A DNA stretch of 64,000 bases, taken from the NCBI GenBank assembly GCA_018873225.1, contig JAEILZ010000004.1:3286001-3350000 (forward strand), in the 5' to 3' direction. Shown here piece after piece: positions 15,001-25,019 of this stretch; position 1 is the first letter of the stretch; each line of letters begins with the position of its first letter. The position numbers and the translations under genes are program-made. The notes beneath the pieces were generated by a model. It was not told where the DNA came from and searched no databases. It saw nothing but the letters and a program-made list of their open reading frames with translations. Source of the DNA: [Phialemoniopsis] sp. UDSM-2020. Lineage: Eukaryota > Ascomycota > Sordariomycetes > Thyridiales > Thyridiaceae.

Positions 15001-18000
15001 GCCCCAATTGTGCGACGCGGGAGCCCTTATTCATGCCAATGACCTCGCCGTAGGGTTGACAAGCGGAGATGAGTGCTTCGTGACTCAGAGAGACGGCGCC
15101 ATCAGCCGTCTCGCCTTCACCGTCAGCAGCATTGTACAGTATGAACGCCGTAGATTCAGTTGAAGAGCCAGATCGGGATGCGAGCCCGTTTGTCGCATTC
15201 GTGCCGTTCGTCCCATTCGCCCCACGCCCATTCGTTGACCTCTCTTCAAGCTCGCGAAAGAAGCCGGCATCGACCGAAAGAGCTCGGCAGTTGAGCTCCT
15301 CAAGCATAGGCTGATAAAACGGGCTCATCAAGCCTAGAGGTGGTTCCACCTGTTCGAGTATGGCATGGCACCTTGTTGCATCCGACAATTGGTCAGGGGT
15401 GAGGGGGACGCAGACGCCGCCAGCCTTGAGCACAGCGAGCTGTGATACGATCGCCCAGACCGATCTCTCGAAGCAGAGTGCCACTCTGGCACCTTTGTGC
15501 ACACCGCGATGGCCGAGGTATGTAGCTAGTGCAGACGAGAGCCAATCAAGTTCGGCATATGTGAGGTCTTGATCCCTCGACTGCACGGCCATTGCTTCGG
15601 GGTGGAGAGTAGCTTGCGCCTCGAAAAGCTGGTGGATATACTTGACCTTCTCTTTCTTAGCAGAATAAGTGAAACCATTGGTGTATGGGCGTTGGTTCCA
15701 TTGCTGTATCTGGCGGATATCTGAGGGACCAGCGCTCGCGATGTCGCCCAACGATTGTCTGGCATGAGCACCACCGGCTAGCAAGCTTACAACATGAGAG
15801 AAGTAGTCTAGAAGTCTCTCAGCCATGTCATCCGGGACGACACTCTTGTCGTAACCCATCTCGACATCCATGGTACCGTCACCTTCGATGCCACCACTGA
15901 CAATCAGAGCGTACGAGCCAAAGTCCTCGGCTATCTGATCATCTCTGCGCACCTCGGTCAAGATGGACGGCATTTCATGGGCCTGCTCGTTAGGCAGACG
16001 AACCATGAAGAGGTTGTTGAGCTGCATCGAGGTCCTGGCATCAGCGTTGCCCTCACGATCTCGGAGAAGCATGCGGCGGATGTTCTGCAGGCCTGCATGC
16101 TCATGGGGTACCATGGCAGCCTGTTGCTGGTTGACGGCCCACAGGTACTCATTAACAGTCTGGTGGCGGTCGAGGAGCACGCGAACCGGGACGGTAGTCA
16201 TGGTTGGGGCGGCCATATTGGCAATGTTGATGCCTGGCACAGCGATGTTGCGCCCAGATAGTGTTACTGCAAAGGCGGTATCGTCAGAGCCGGAGTACGT
16301 TGCCAGTACGACGGCCCAGGCGGCCCGGAGGATGACAGATGACGGAACGCCTGTCGCTTCGGAAGCAGCTGCAGGCAATGGCAAAGACACGACTCTTTGT
16401 AACAGAGCGTTGGGCCTTGGTTGATACGTCGTTGACGGCAACGCGGGAAATGCTGGAGCCCTGATGTCTCTGAATTGCTCAGTCCAGAATGATGAGCTCG
16501 TAGCCTTCTCATTGTCTAGCGATATCTGGCGGATGAAATGTGTGAAAGGGATGGTGTCAGGTGCTCCGCTTCCGCTGTACCATTCCTCAAACTGTCGCAG
16601 CAGGACTCGCTTGCTCCAGCCATCGTATAAGGCATGATGAATTGCCCATACCAGCGACATGGAACCGGTTCCAGAATCGACGATAGTGAATCTCAGAAGC
16701 GGCTCGCCATATGTCATACCAACATTGTCGTCCAGGCAGCTCTCAACATCTCCAGCCTCTTCCCACTCAATATTCTCGCGGACAACGACCTGAAGGGATG
16801 TATCTCCCGCGGCAACACCCGGAATGATGCGCGTCCTCAAGATGGGGTTTGCATCGGCGACATTCTGCCAGGCTGTTTTGAAGTGATGCAAATCGATGTT
16901 CTCCTGTAGTTGAAAGACGGCACGACCGACGTAGGCTTTGGATTGACGCATCGTCAATGCCATCAGACCTTCCTGTAAAGGGCTGCAGGGGTAGATGTCT
17001 TCGATCTGATTGATAGGTATGTGGCACAGCGAAGCAATCTCCTCGAGCCGCTCGTTTCGAGTCTCTGGAGGTTCGTTCCAAAGCGAGAAAGGTTCGACAT
17101 CGAGATGAACTTCGCCTCCGCTAACGTTGTTGCTGTTGTCGTCGTAGTCCTTGACAATTCGAGCCACCTCTGATAATCTGGGACTCTGGAACAAGTCCGC
17201 TACCGTCAGAGTTAGCCCCTGCTCCTGACAAGCCGTAACGAGACGCATGGCTGCCACGGAGTCGCCACCCAGCTGGAAGAAGCCATCGTCGGCACCGATG
17301 GTGGCCGCCTCGATGCCTAGGATGTAACTCCACATGTCGCGCATCCGGTGCTCCATGTCTGTGTTGAGCTCCTGTCTGTCCTTGCGTGCTCCTGTCAAAC
17401 CGTACATGGCGAGCTCCTCGTCCTCCATTACCTCAACCACCTTATGAAGCCTTCTGCGGTCCAGCTTGCGGGACATGTTCTCTGGCATCCTTGCTAGCGG
17501 AATGTACAAGGACGGAATCATGTAGGCAGGAAGGTGTTGCGCCAGCGCGGCGGCGGCATCGGCAAAGGCGTTGCGTAAAGTCGCAGAGGATGGTAACGGT
17601 AACAATGCGGATGTTTGACTATCTTGCATCGTCTCCTCATCTTCGTCTCCATCCGCGCGCATAGCCAGGAATGCGGTAAGCATCAATCTGTCGGGATGAC
17701 GAGGATGTGTCACCAGCTCCACAGCCACAGTCCTGGCGGTGGGAATTTGCTCGTATAGACGGAATTCAATCTCAGCGACCTCGACACGCTGACCACGGAC
17801 CTTGATCTGCCTGTCTTTGCGGCCAATATAGGTCAACCCTCCGTCGTTATTGTAGCGGACCAGATCACCGGTCTTGTACATGCGGCGACGTAGAGATCCA
17901 AATTTAGATGCCCACGCCGGATCGCAAATGAAGGACGCACGCGTTTTGGCCTCGTCATTCAGGTAGCCACGAGCAACCAATGGCCCCTCGATGAGGAGCT

Positions 18001-21000
18001 CTCCAATACTGCCAACGGGAGACAGATAATCGTGGTTGGCCGGGTCGGCGACCCAGAAGTGATTGCATACCAGGGGCTTGCCAACATTTCCGGCGTTGTT
18101 CTTGTCCGTGACCCTCTTACTGCAGGACGAGTTGATGGAGCACTCGGAGGGCCCGTACGAGTTGTATATAACGACGTACTCAGCCCAGAGCTCTACAACC
18201 TCAGGCCTCACTGGCTCTCCAGCAAGAATCATGGTTTGAAGGGTCGGGAGCTCATGCGGGTCCAGCAGCATGGCGACAGTGGATGTGAGGTTGATAAAGT
18301 TTGCCTGGGTGCGGTTGATAGCGTTGCTGAGGTCGTTCATACGCTCGTGGTCAGAGATGACGCAGACACAGCCGCCGAGTAGTAGCGTGGTGAAGATGTC
18401 CTGGATGCTTGCGTCGAACGTGTAGGAGGCGAATTGGACCACTCTTGAGTGTGGACCTAGGCCAAAGGCCTCGCCATGCGCTTTACAGCTGCTGGACAGA
18501 GCTCGGTGCTCCAGCATGACACCCTTGGGGACGCCTGTGCTGCCAGAGGTGAAGATCAAATATGCGACGTTGTCTGGGGTAGCTCTTGGCTGTTCTGCGT
18601 GTGATGGGAGGCGGTCATGACATGAAGCAATTAATTCAGCATCGACAGTGACGGTCTGGTAGCGCGCCGAGTCGAAACGTGCGCGGTACTTGGGCGCGAC
18701 GAGTACCACAGTGGCATTTACGTCGGCGATTATGGCGTTGGCTCGGGCGTCAGGGTAATCCGGGCTCAACGGCACACAGGCACCGCCAGCCTTGAGAACC
18801 GCCAACAAGGCAATGGTGGCAAAGGGAGACTTGTCAAAGCAAAGCGGCACCATGACCTCGGCGCCTACGCCAAGTTGGCTGAGGTGGCACGCGAGCCGCG
18901 ATGCCTCATCATCGAGCTCGCGATACGTCCAGTCACGCTCGGCGGAGCTGAGAGCCGGGGCATCTGGTTGCAGCCTGGCTTGCTGCTCCACGATACTGTG
19001 CAGGCAGTCTTCCACGGCCCGGGGTGTCTTGCTATTCCATAGCTCAACTGTTTCCTGATTATCCTGGCTAAAAAGGTCAAGTTTTTCCAAGGGGCAATTG
19101 GGTGATTGGAGAATGAAGGATAGGGCGGTGCGGAACGTCGCGACTACATTACCTGCCATCCATGGACTCAAATGTGACGTCCAGTATCCGAGGCTCACGC
19201 CGAGCGTGTCCTCGCTTGCTTCTAGGTTGAGCGATATGTCGTACTATTTGGCAGCTATGTCAGCGTCTCGACCACGGAGCGAAATAACAGGTCTGAGGCT
19301 TAGTGTGCTCGCCGTACCTCAGTCGGGTTGTAACCCTGCTGCAGTCGAACTTGAAGTTCCGAGATGAGACTCGTGTCGAGGTCCGGCTTCCGCTGGTACG
19401 ATACAATAGTGTTGCAAAGTGCCTGCCCCGCCGACTGCGCGCTGCCCTCGGTCTCGCGAAGGGGAAAGTACTCATGCTCTAGAGCCTTGAGTCGACCCTG
19501 CTGCATCTCCTGAACGATATCTCCAAGGGTGAGATTGTTGCCGTCCAGGCGCTGACGACATATCAGTGTGTTGAGCAGTGGCCCGACTGCGTCTTTGATG
19601 TTGTCGAGCACGCCTTGGCGGCCAGCGGTGGACACAAAGAAGCACACGTCGTGCGAGCCCGTGAAGTATTTGAGTACCAGTGCCCATGCCGCTTGGCAGA
19701 TGGTGGCAAGCGTGACTCTGTATTCTTCGCAGAAGGCGTGGAGTTGTGTAGGCTCTAGGGGAATCTTGGTGAGCTCCTGCTGCAAGAGTCTGTCGGTCCG
19801 ATTGCCCTCGGCCGGAGGAAAGTAGCAAGGGTCGACATCGGCGAGGTACTGCTTCCAGTACGATTTGGCGATACTGTGGTCGATGCTGTGAAGATAGGTT
19901 ATGTAATCTCCAAAGTGTGGTGCAGGCTGAAAGGGGAGACTGCCTTGGTATGCTAAGCATAGGTCTTTAGCAAGGACCGGCAGGGACTCCCCGTCAATAA
20001 TTGCGTGGCTGACATCGAGCGTGCAGGTGATGGCTCCCGAGTCCATGGTCGAGATTGTGAAGCGGTATGGCACTTGGAACGAGCGCACGAGGTCACTCAG
20101 GCTTCCGAAAGGCGTTGGCGTCTCATCTCCCTGTGAATGATTGACGTTGTCTTGAAGCGAGGACAAGACCACCTGATCAAAGTGGCCACTGCGTGTCGTG
20201 CTATTCACCAGCACAGTCCGCAGGGCTGAGTGCCGGGCCACGACCTGGCCCCAAGCGGTGTGAATCCTCGTAGTGTCAATACGCTTTCCAGTGCCAGGAG
20301 CTGTCGACAGCAGTTCGAACGAGTATGAGCAGCTGTACAGACCTGGGCTGCGGATCTGGCTGAACATCATCGCCTCTTGCATGGGGGAGCAAGGATACAC
20401 GTCCACAACTGCATCGCGCATTGATGTAGGTAGGCTGGCTACGGTCTGGAACAACAGATCACGTCTGTCGGTAGTGGTGGGTAAGGCGCGCGTGGGAGCC
20501 GCTCTCGGCTCCTCGTGTGCTTCACTCGACAGTACGGAGCGAAGCATGGTCAAAGTGTGGGTGAGCCATCTTTGCAGATCCTCACGCCTGGCAGTGTGGA
20601 TGTCGTAAGTTAGGCGCAGTCGTAACGCCCCGTGTACGAAGCTTGCGTGTATTCCAGTCGCCGTCGTCGGGTGCGAATCGTTGTTGTTAGAATCTTCGGT
20701 CACAGCCTCGCGAAAAGTGGTGGTAGCATAGGGCTCTTGAGTCGGTCCCTCGTATTGGAGAAACACCACGTTGCTCACACTGTCCTTCGCGGCCAATTCC
20801 GTATTCAAAGTAGAGTTTCGAGAGGCCGCCACGCGATTGGCGACCGAAGTCAGGGGCTCTTCAATGTCCTCGACGCCTACCCGTAGGTGGCGAAGCCGAG
20901 TAAAGTTGCCCAGTGTCCTAGTGAATCTGAAATCACCCTTGCGCTGCTCCTCGCTGGGGAGGTTATGCGAGATTGCTGGGATATTGTCGTCAGCGAAGAC

Positions 21001-21960
21001 AGCCTTGAACGAGGCGATGAGTGCCCCGAGGATGATATCGATGGCATCGACATGGTGAGTTGCTCGGCAGAAATTATCGTTCAACAAGTTCGCCGTGCGT
21101 GATTCAAGAACCTCGTCTATATGGTCAAGTTCTCCAGCAGGTTCGACACTAGGCCAGGCTACCTTATCTGCAGCCTGCTCTCCACTCCAGGTTTGGAAGG
21201 TTGCCGCAGGTTGAAGAGACAGCTCTTTTCTCTCCAAGATGCGTTCAAGATCAGTGATCAGGATATCCCAGGACGCTGCATCGATGGCCAGCGAGTGAGC
21301 CACCAGACACAAGACTCGACGACCATCCGGCGTGGTCTCGAAGAACGTCGCTCCGAAGACCGGTCCGCTCACGTAGTCGATCGAGCAGTGCAGCTTGGTG
21401 ATACTCGACTCGTACTCCGCAGTCGCAAGTGCTCGCTCGACACGGAAGATGTAGTCCTCTGCGCTGTAAGGGCCGATCGATTGAAGCCATCCCTGAGATT
21501 CTGTCATGCTGAAGCGTGCGCGTAGCATAACGTGCCGAGAGACCACTGCGTCCAAGGCTGCTTGAAGCATCTCATGCGGGACATCAGTGAGAAGCTCCAA
21601 ACGTCGTTCCTGATGATATTTCCTCCGGTTCGCCTGCTCCTTGTCTCCAGGCTTGTCGTTCTCAATGGCTCTCATGAGCAAGGCCTGGGCGGGGGACAGC
21701 GCAAACGGCTTATTCTCATCGACGAGTCTGCCGGTAGCGCCTACAAATACATCTAGCAGCTGAGACAGCGACTCGGCTTCAAGAATCTGCTGGATTGAAA
21801 CATCGCAGCCATGATCTCGAAAGGCCGCCAGAAGTTCGATGGCGGCCATGGAGTCCCCTCCCAATCGTAGAAAGGATTTCTTCAGGTCGACCTTCTTTGT
21901 GGCTACGTTCAGAATCCGAGCGCACACAACGCGCAGGTTCTCTGCGTCCATGGCGGTCAT
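1..21960 (-). CDS. Multimodular non-ribosomal peptide synthetase (lipopeptide type), 3' end beyond window
   Basis: This NRPS assembles a peptide on thiolation (T) domains, starting from an acyl group placed on an N-terminal T0 that has no adenylation domain of its own. The first ATG in frame is at 21960. Exon 1 runs to 19318 (881 codons). A 74-nt intron (19317-19244, GTACGG donor, GCTGACA branch site, AATAG acceptor) then joins to an exon starting at 19243, which stays open in one frame to base 1. I checked frame continuity at several points (15.1, 11.6, 8.2, 1.4 and 0.06 kb). The visible protein is about 7,290 residues: T0, an epimerase-like domain, six C-A-T modules, and the start of C7. 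C2-C6 carry HHxxxDG; C1 has SHxxxDG. No N-methyltransferase domain or further E domain is seen. C7 could be a terminal cyclising domain or the start of module 7; the window cannot decide. The gene is divergent from the thioesterase gene. Confidence 0.95.
130..3410 (-). other. NRPS module 6 (C6-A6-T6)
   Basis: C6 has HHxxxDG near 2945. A6 (about 2030-440) has SGSTGTPKG near 1560 and YGPVE near 1170. Its pocket reads D-V-Q-N-A-A-A-M-N, which differs from all other modules. T6 has VGGDS near 260. The first residues of the next C domain (C7) follow and are cut by the window edge. Confidence 0.83.
3530..6870 (-). other. NRPS module 5 (C5-A5-T5)
   Basis: C5 has HHxxxDG near 6400. A5 (about 5430-3830) has SGSSGVPKG near 4930, a Thr-to-Ser change in the P-loop that should be tolerated, and YGPAE near 4530. 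Pocket residues read D-A-F-M-V-M-G-I-N; the bulky hydrophobic lining suggests an aliphatic or aromatic side chain, which is only a guess. T5 carries VGGDS near 3630. Confidence 0.83.
6990..10210 (-). other. NRPS module 4 (C4-A4-T4)
   Basis: C4 has HHxxxDG near 9785. A4 (about 8850-7270) has the SGSTGTPKG loop near 8355, and its pocket, hand-aligned to GrsA, reads D-V-Q-H-I-S-V-L-N. T4 has LGGDS near 7100, preceded by LAL rather than the FFQ seen in the other modules. The substrate is not assignable by eye. Confidence 0.85.
10320..13560 (-). other. NRPS module 3 (C3-A3-T3)
   Basis: C3 has HHxxxDG near 13110. A3 (about 12190-10650) has an intact SGSTGxPKG loop near 11715, YGPSE and TGDLVRY. 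Hand-aligned pocket residues are D-A-Q-N-I-A-S-I-N, identical to A1, and the surrounding sequence is also very close, so modules 1 and 3 probably share a substrate and a recent common origin. T3 has LGGDS near 10430. Confidence 0.85.
13690..17050 (-). other. NRPS module 2 (C2-A2*-T2) with degenerate adenylation domain
   Basis: C2 has the full HHxxxDG site (near 16630) and T2 an intact LGGDS (near 13795). Between them the A domain (about 15640-14010) has lost its core. The P-loop region near 15100 reads YNAADGEGETADG. The A4 aspartate position is occupied by SSAHG, YGPTE is replaced, TGD is TGE, and the A10 NGK is QGE. Two Asn/Gly/Thr-rich low-complexity insertions (15183-15235 and 14110-14215) fit relaxed constraint. 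The module probably cannot activate its own amino acid. Confidence 0.88.
17150..20420 (-). other. NRPS module 1 (C1-A1-T1)
   Basis: C1 begins at a DVYPCSPMQE-type motif near 20400 and has an SHxxxDG active site near 20000; it is interrupted by the only intron. A1 (about 19010-17470) has a canonical SGSTGxPKG loop near 18540, YGPSE, TGDLVRY and the A10 lysine. Pocket residues, aligned by hand to GrsA, read D-A-Q-N-I-A-S-I-N before the A10 lysine. T1 has LGGDS near 17265. The substrate is not assignable by eye. Confidence 0.85.
20525..21945 (-). other. NRPS starter unit: T0 plus epimerase-like domain E*
   Basis: T0 (about residues 1-75) has an intact LGGDS phosphopantetheine site near 21853. 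No A domain precedes it, as expected for an acyl-loaded starter. The following block of about 390 residues aligns by eye with E domains: a histidine/aspartate/SW signature near residue 221, and a later block resembling the E-domain RTxGxFT motif near 20900-20965. The first histidine of the HH pair is alanine, and the E-specific EGHGR block is replaced. Epimerisation of an acyl chain makes little chemical sense, so the domain may be inactive, structural, or act on something else. Confidence 0.75.
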
Positions 21961-22673
21961 CGTGATCGGCAGTAATGCGAATCTCGTGGTATTCGGTCTG
22001 TTCGAGGTGGTAAGGCAATCGTAGGTTGGTTCTTCTGTCTAGTTTCGAGTTGGCTATCCAATAATGGTCTAAGGGTCTAGCAAAAATCTAACAAACTGTG
22101 CTCTTGTCGGTATACAATAGATCTCCTACAACGTGGTAGTACTGTGAGACCCACGATCGCGGCGCGTAACGAGCAGGCTGAACTCTTGCACGTTCTGGAA
22201 GGTCCAGGCTGAGACGATGCCCAGCAACATCAGTCCCAAAAGGGTAATGAGCTTTCGACTATGGTAGCACTCGGATTTCTGTGGCGATGTTGATGATGGC
22301 AGCTGTTCCTTCAGCGTTGTCTCCATTCCCATTTCCCTTATCCTTCGCGGCGGTCCTTCACGCATTTGCTGACAGGGGCTGTGCAAGAGAACCAATCACA
22401 CACTTGGCTGCCAGCGCAGATAGGCAAGGCCCGTCGTCGCTTCAGGGATGTCTGCAGATCAGCTTCGGGACCCATGTCTAGCGTTCCCGGTCGCTGCAGG
22501 AATCTGACCACCATGCCATCAAGGGACCGAGAGGATTGCCCAAGCGGCGGTTGTTGGGCCCCCTAGCTACCAAACTTAGTATCCTAGCGTCGCGTCATGC
22601 ACAGTCGAGAGACGCGATTTCAAATCTCAACTTTTCTGGACTCGAGTTCGCCGCGTCTGGAACGAAATCAAAG
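21961..22673. promoter_or_regulatory. Divergent promoter region between NRPS and thioesterase genes
   Basis: About 710 bp separates the NRPS ATG (21960, minus) from the preferred hydrolase ATG (22674, plus), so both promoters must lie here. A CCAAT box is present at 22058-22062. A small minus-strand ORF (22126-22365) lies inside and is listed separately. I saw no convincing palindromic CGG/CCG site for a Zn2Cys6 regulator. Confidence 0.5.
22126..22365 (-). CDS. Possible small single-TM protein (uncertain)
   Basis: This 79-codon ORF lies between the NRPS and hydrolase starts. It has a basic N-terminus, a clear hydrophobic stretch near residues 38-58 (LITLLGLMLLGIVSAW region) and a short basic tail, so it could be a small membrane protein. 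Nothing else supports it: no family is recognised, and it may simply be promoter or 5'-UTR sequence of the NRPS. Reading in frame further upstream only adds a non-ATG extension. Confidence 0.2.
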   Translation of the reverse strand: MREGPPRRIREMGMETTLKEQLPSSTSPQKSECYHSRKLITLLGLMLLGIVSAWTFQNVQEFSLLVTRRDRGSHSTTTL

Positions 22674-23435
22674 ATGGCTCAGTCCAACCCTATGCTGATC
22701 AAGCCGGCACCACCAGGTCTCAAACGCCCACCTCTGATATTGATCCATGATGGAGGAGGCTCGGTCTTCAACTACTTCCTACTCAAGCCCCTCGGACGCG
22801 CCGTATACGGCATCTATAATCCTCGGACCAGTGACGGAGAGCAATGGCCAGGTGGCATAACCGAGATGGCTCGCGAGTACTGCCAGATGATACTCCGGAC
22901 CGTGGCTGAGGGCGAGATTCTCATCGGGGGATGGTCTCTGGGTGGCATGGTCGCACTCGAGGCAGCGCACATTTTGGCTCTTATGCCGGGCTGTCCCATC
23001 AAAGTCAAGGGAATCATCATGATCGATACGGACTTTCCACGTAGCCCACCTAGCGAAACGAAATCGTCAGAGACACGTGTTGCCAATTCGAAGGTGGCAA
23101 TGGGGCAGCACGTTAAACCGGAGATACGACAAGCCGTTGAGCGCTCAATGGCGCAAGCCGCGAAGTTAATCGACGAATGGCAACCACCAAGATGGACAAC
23201 GCAGATTGTACCACCTCGATCTGTGCTCATTCGAGGGCGAGAGAAGATGGACAATGAGAACGACGTCTACCGAGAGAAACGGGCGCTAGGTTGGGAGGAA
23301 TATGAACCCAACATCATGGTGGCGGTATTAGACGTGGACGGCACGCACTACAGCATGTGGGAGAAACAGCATATTTCCACGGTCGATATCCAATTGCAAC
23401 GCGCCTGTACTTTACTAGACCGCTCTCACATGTAG
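22674..23435 (+). CDS. Thioesterase-like alpha/beta hydrolase
   Basis: The 253-residue protein resembles the thioesterase domains of PKS/NRPS systems. It has an N-terminal LILIHDGGG oxyanion-type strand, the nucleophile elbow GWSLGG near residues 86-91 and a C-terminal GTHYSMW histidine near residue 225. Such enzymes hydrolyse or edit acyl chains on carrier proteins. The PKS here ends at its ACP with no releasing domain, so this protein is a good candidate to free the polyketide acid for the ligase at 42834. The start at 22674 (AAAGATGGC) is preferred on context. An in-frame upstream start at 22536 would add 46 residues with no recognisable targeting role. The gene converges with the reductase gene, with 24 bp between the stops. 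Confidence 0.85.
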   Translation: MAQSNPMLIKPAPPGLKRPPLILIHDGGGSVFNYFLLKPLGRAVYGIYNPRTSDGEQWPGGITEMAREYCQMILRTVAEGEILIGGWSLGGMVALEAAHILALMPGCPIKVKGIIMIDTDFPRSPPSETKSSETRVANSKVAMGQHVKPEIRQAVERSMAQAAKLIDEWQPPRWTTQIVPPRSVLIRGREKMDNENDVYREKRALGWEEYEPNIMVAVLDVDGTHYSMWEKQHISTVDIQLQRACTLLDRSHM

Positions 23436-23459
23436 TTACAGATGACATCGTACTCTTAT

Positions 23460-24456
23460 TCAGAGCTTCTTGATCCGCACAGCAGCCTGCATGACCGCCT
23501 CAGAGAATGCATACCTAGCCGCTGCCTTCTCGAGCGCCAAGATGCCCCCAATAGTGGCCCCCCTGGGACTAGCAACACTCTCCCTGAGCATACCCAGATG
23601 TTGACCCTCCTCGGCCATCAGCTTGCCCAAACCAATGAGTACCTGCGCCATCATGGCGGCAGCCTCGGACCTCCTCAAGCCCTCGGCAACGGCACCATCG
23701 AGGATGCCGTCAATACAAATGGCCAGAAAGGCCGGCGTCGAGCCCACGACGACCGTGGACGTGTCGAACAGCTCGGGTAGCACTAATCGAACTTTGCCCG
23801 CCATTTCCAAGACCCGTGTCGCCTGCTGTGCCAAAGCAGGCGGCATGTCGGCCGGGGGGTCCTCCAGCACTGTCATCGACTCGCCCACCGTCGCCGACAG
23901 GCTCGGCATCGCGCGCACGATCCAGCACCGGCTTTTCTCATTTACAGACCCAATTGAATCCCGGTATATGTACTGACTCAGCTGAGAGCACGTCTTGCCC
24001 GCCAACACGCTGATGACGAGCTTGCCCTTGACTGCCTCACTTACACCCTTCTCAGAGAGCAATTTCTCCACCTGCCCGGGCTTGCACGCGAGCAATATGA
24101 TGTTTGCTCTCGACATGGCCTCGGCATTCTCCCCGTGCGTTATCTTCAATTTGTTTTCGCGAATGGCCCGCTTGAACCGCTCGTCGTTAGAAAGACGCTC
24201 AGTTGACTCCTTGCTGCTCACGCAGGCGAAAAAGGCATCAAAATCGATGGTTGTTGGCTCTGCTGCATCTTCGATGCCGTTGGCTCTCTGTGTATGTCTC
24301 AACATACAGGCGAGCATGGAGCTCCCCATGACACCTTCACGAAAAATACCACCTGTCAGTCTCTACACTTCTGGATGTCGCGTCAATCATTAATTGTCAC
24401 TCACCCGCCCCAATTACCGCCATGCTCATTTGTTCATAGCCACGAAGGTCGCCCAT
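23460..24456 (-). CDS. Pyrroline-5-carboxylate reductase-like enzyme
   Basis: Two exons, 24456-24405 and 24352-23460, give 314 residues. The 52-nt intron (GTGAGT donor, CTGACAG end) interrupts the Rossmann glycine motif, which reads AVIGAGGIF...MGSSMLA after splicing. Further P5CR hallmarks are a CKPG motif, VISVLAGKT, a mid-protein RAMPSLSATVGE, and a C-terminal SPRGATIGGILALE matching the family's SPGGTT...L block. The family reduces cyclic imines such as delta1-pyrroline-5-carboxylate to proline with NAD(P)H. Within this cluster, next to a 2-oxoglutarate oxygenase gene, it probably reduces a substituted pyrroline (for example from an oxidised leucine or isoleucine) to a methylproline. A duplicated housekeeping proline enzyme is the alternative. 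Confidence 0.88.
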
Positions 24457-25019
24457 CCTGGTGATTCAAATTTGGTCTCGTTGAACGTGGCTTAGCCCAT
24501 AAACATCGGGATTCAAAAACCTCAATCGGTATCAAACGCAACGAGTAGCCTTCAACAAGCCAAACTTGAAGCCAATTACTACATGGTCTTTTTCACGTGT
24601 GTTTCCCTGTGCTAGCATCAAAGCTTGCAAATCAACTGCGCCGCAAAAGGCACATTCAACTTTCTGATGTAACAAACAGACGTCACGGCACGGCCTGACT
24701 GCAGGAAGAGGCCCCGCATACATATTCCTGCGAATACATATTGTGCTGAGCTGAGCTGAGCTGAGCTATCCTTCAAGCCAGCGGTCGTTTTCCTTCGCGG
24801 GCTCCACAGCGCTTATTCTTGGCATGAACCCTGGTTCCCGGCACCTGGGGGGCGTGGAGGTATAATTCCCTTTTCGGCGATAAGAATTAAGCGATTCAAT
24901 CCTCATGCGGCTCTTCTGAACGTTGTGTCCGCAATGATCCTTGTTTGTAGTTTGAGAAAATTGGCTGGACATGACTTTCATGCCTTCATGACTTGATTTG
25001 CGAGAACAGGTTTGGTAAT
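24457..25019. promoter_or_regulatory. Divergent promoter region, P5CR-like and ABC transporter genes
   Basis: The 563-bp gap separates two divergent cluster genes. It contains a short microsatellite, about four and a half copies of GCTGA, near 24746-24769. No gene is recognised here. Confidence 0.45.
24746..24769. repeat. Short tandem repeat (GCTGA)n
   Basis: A run of the 5-nt unit GCTGA is repeated about four to five times in the shared upstream region of the ABC transporter. It is probably a simple microsatellite. Confidence 0.7.

Noticed and set aside
19244..19317. Apparent stop/frameshift ending the first NRPS ORF
   Set aside because: It is explained by a 74-nt intron with donor, branch site and acceptor that restores the C1 domain in frame.
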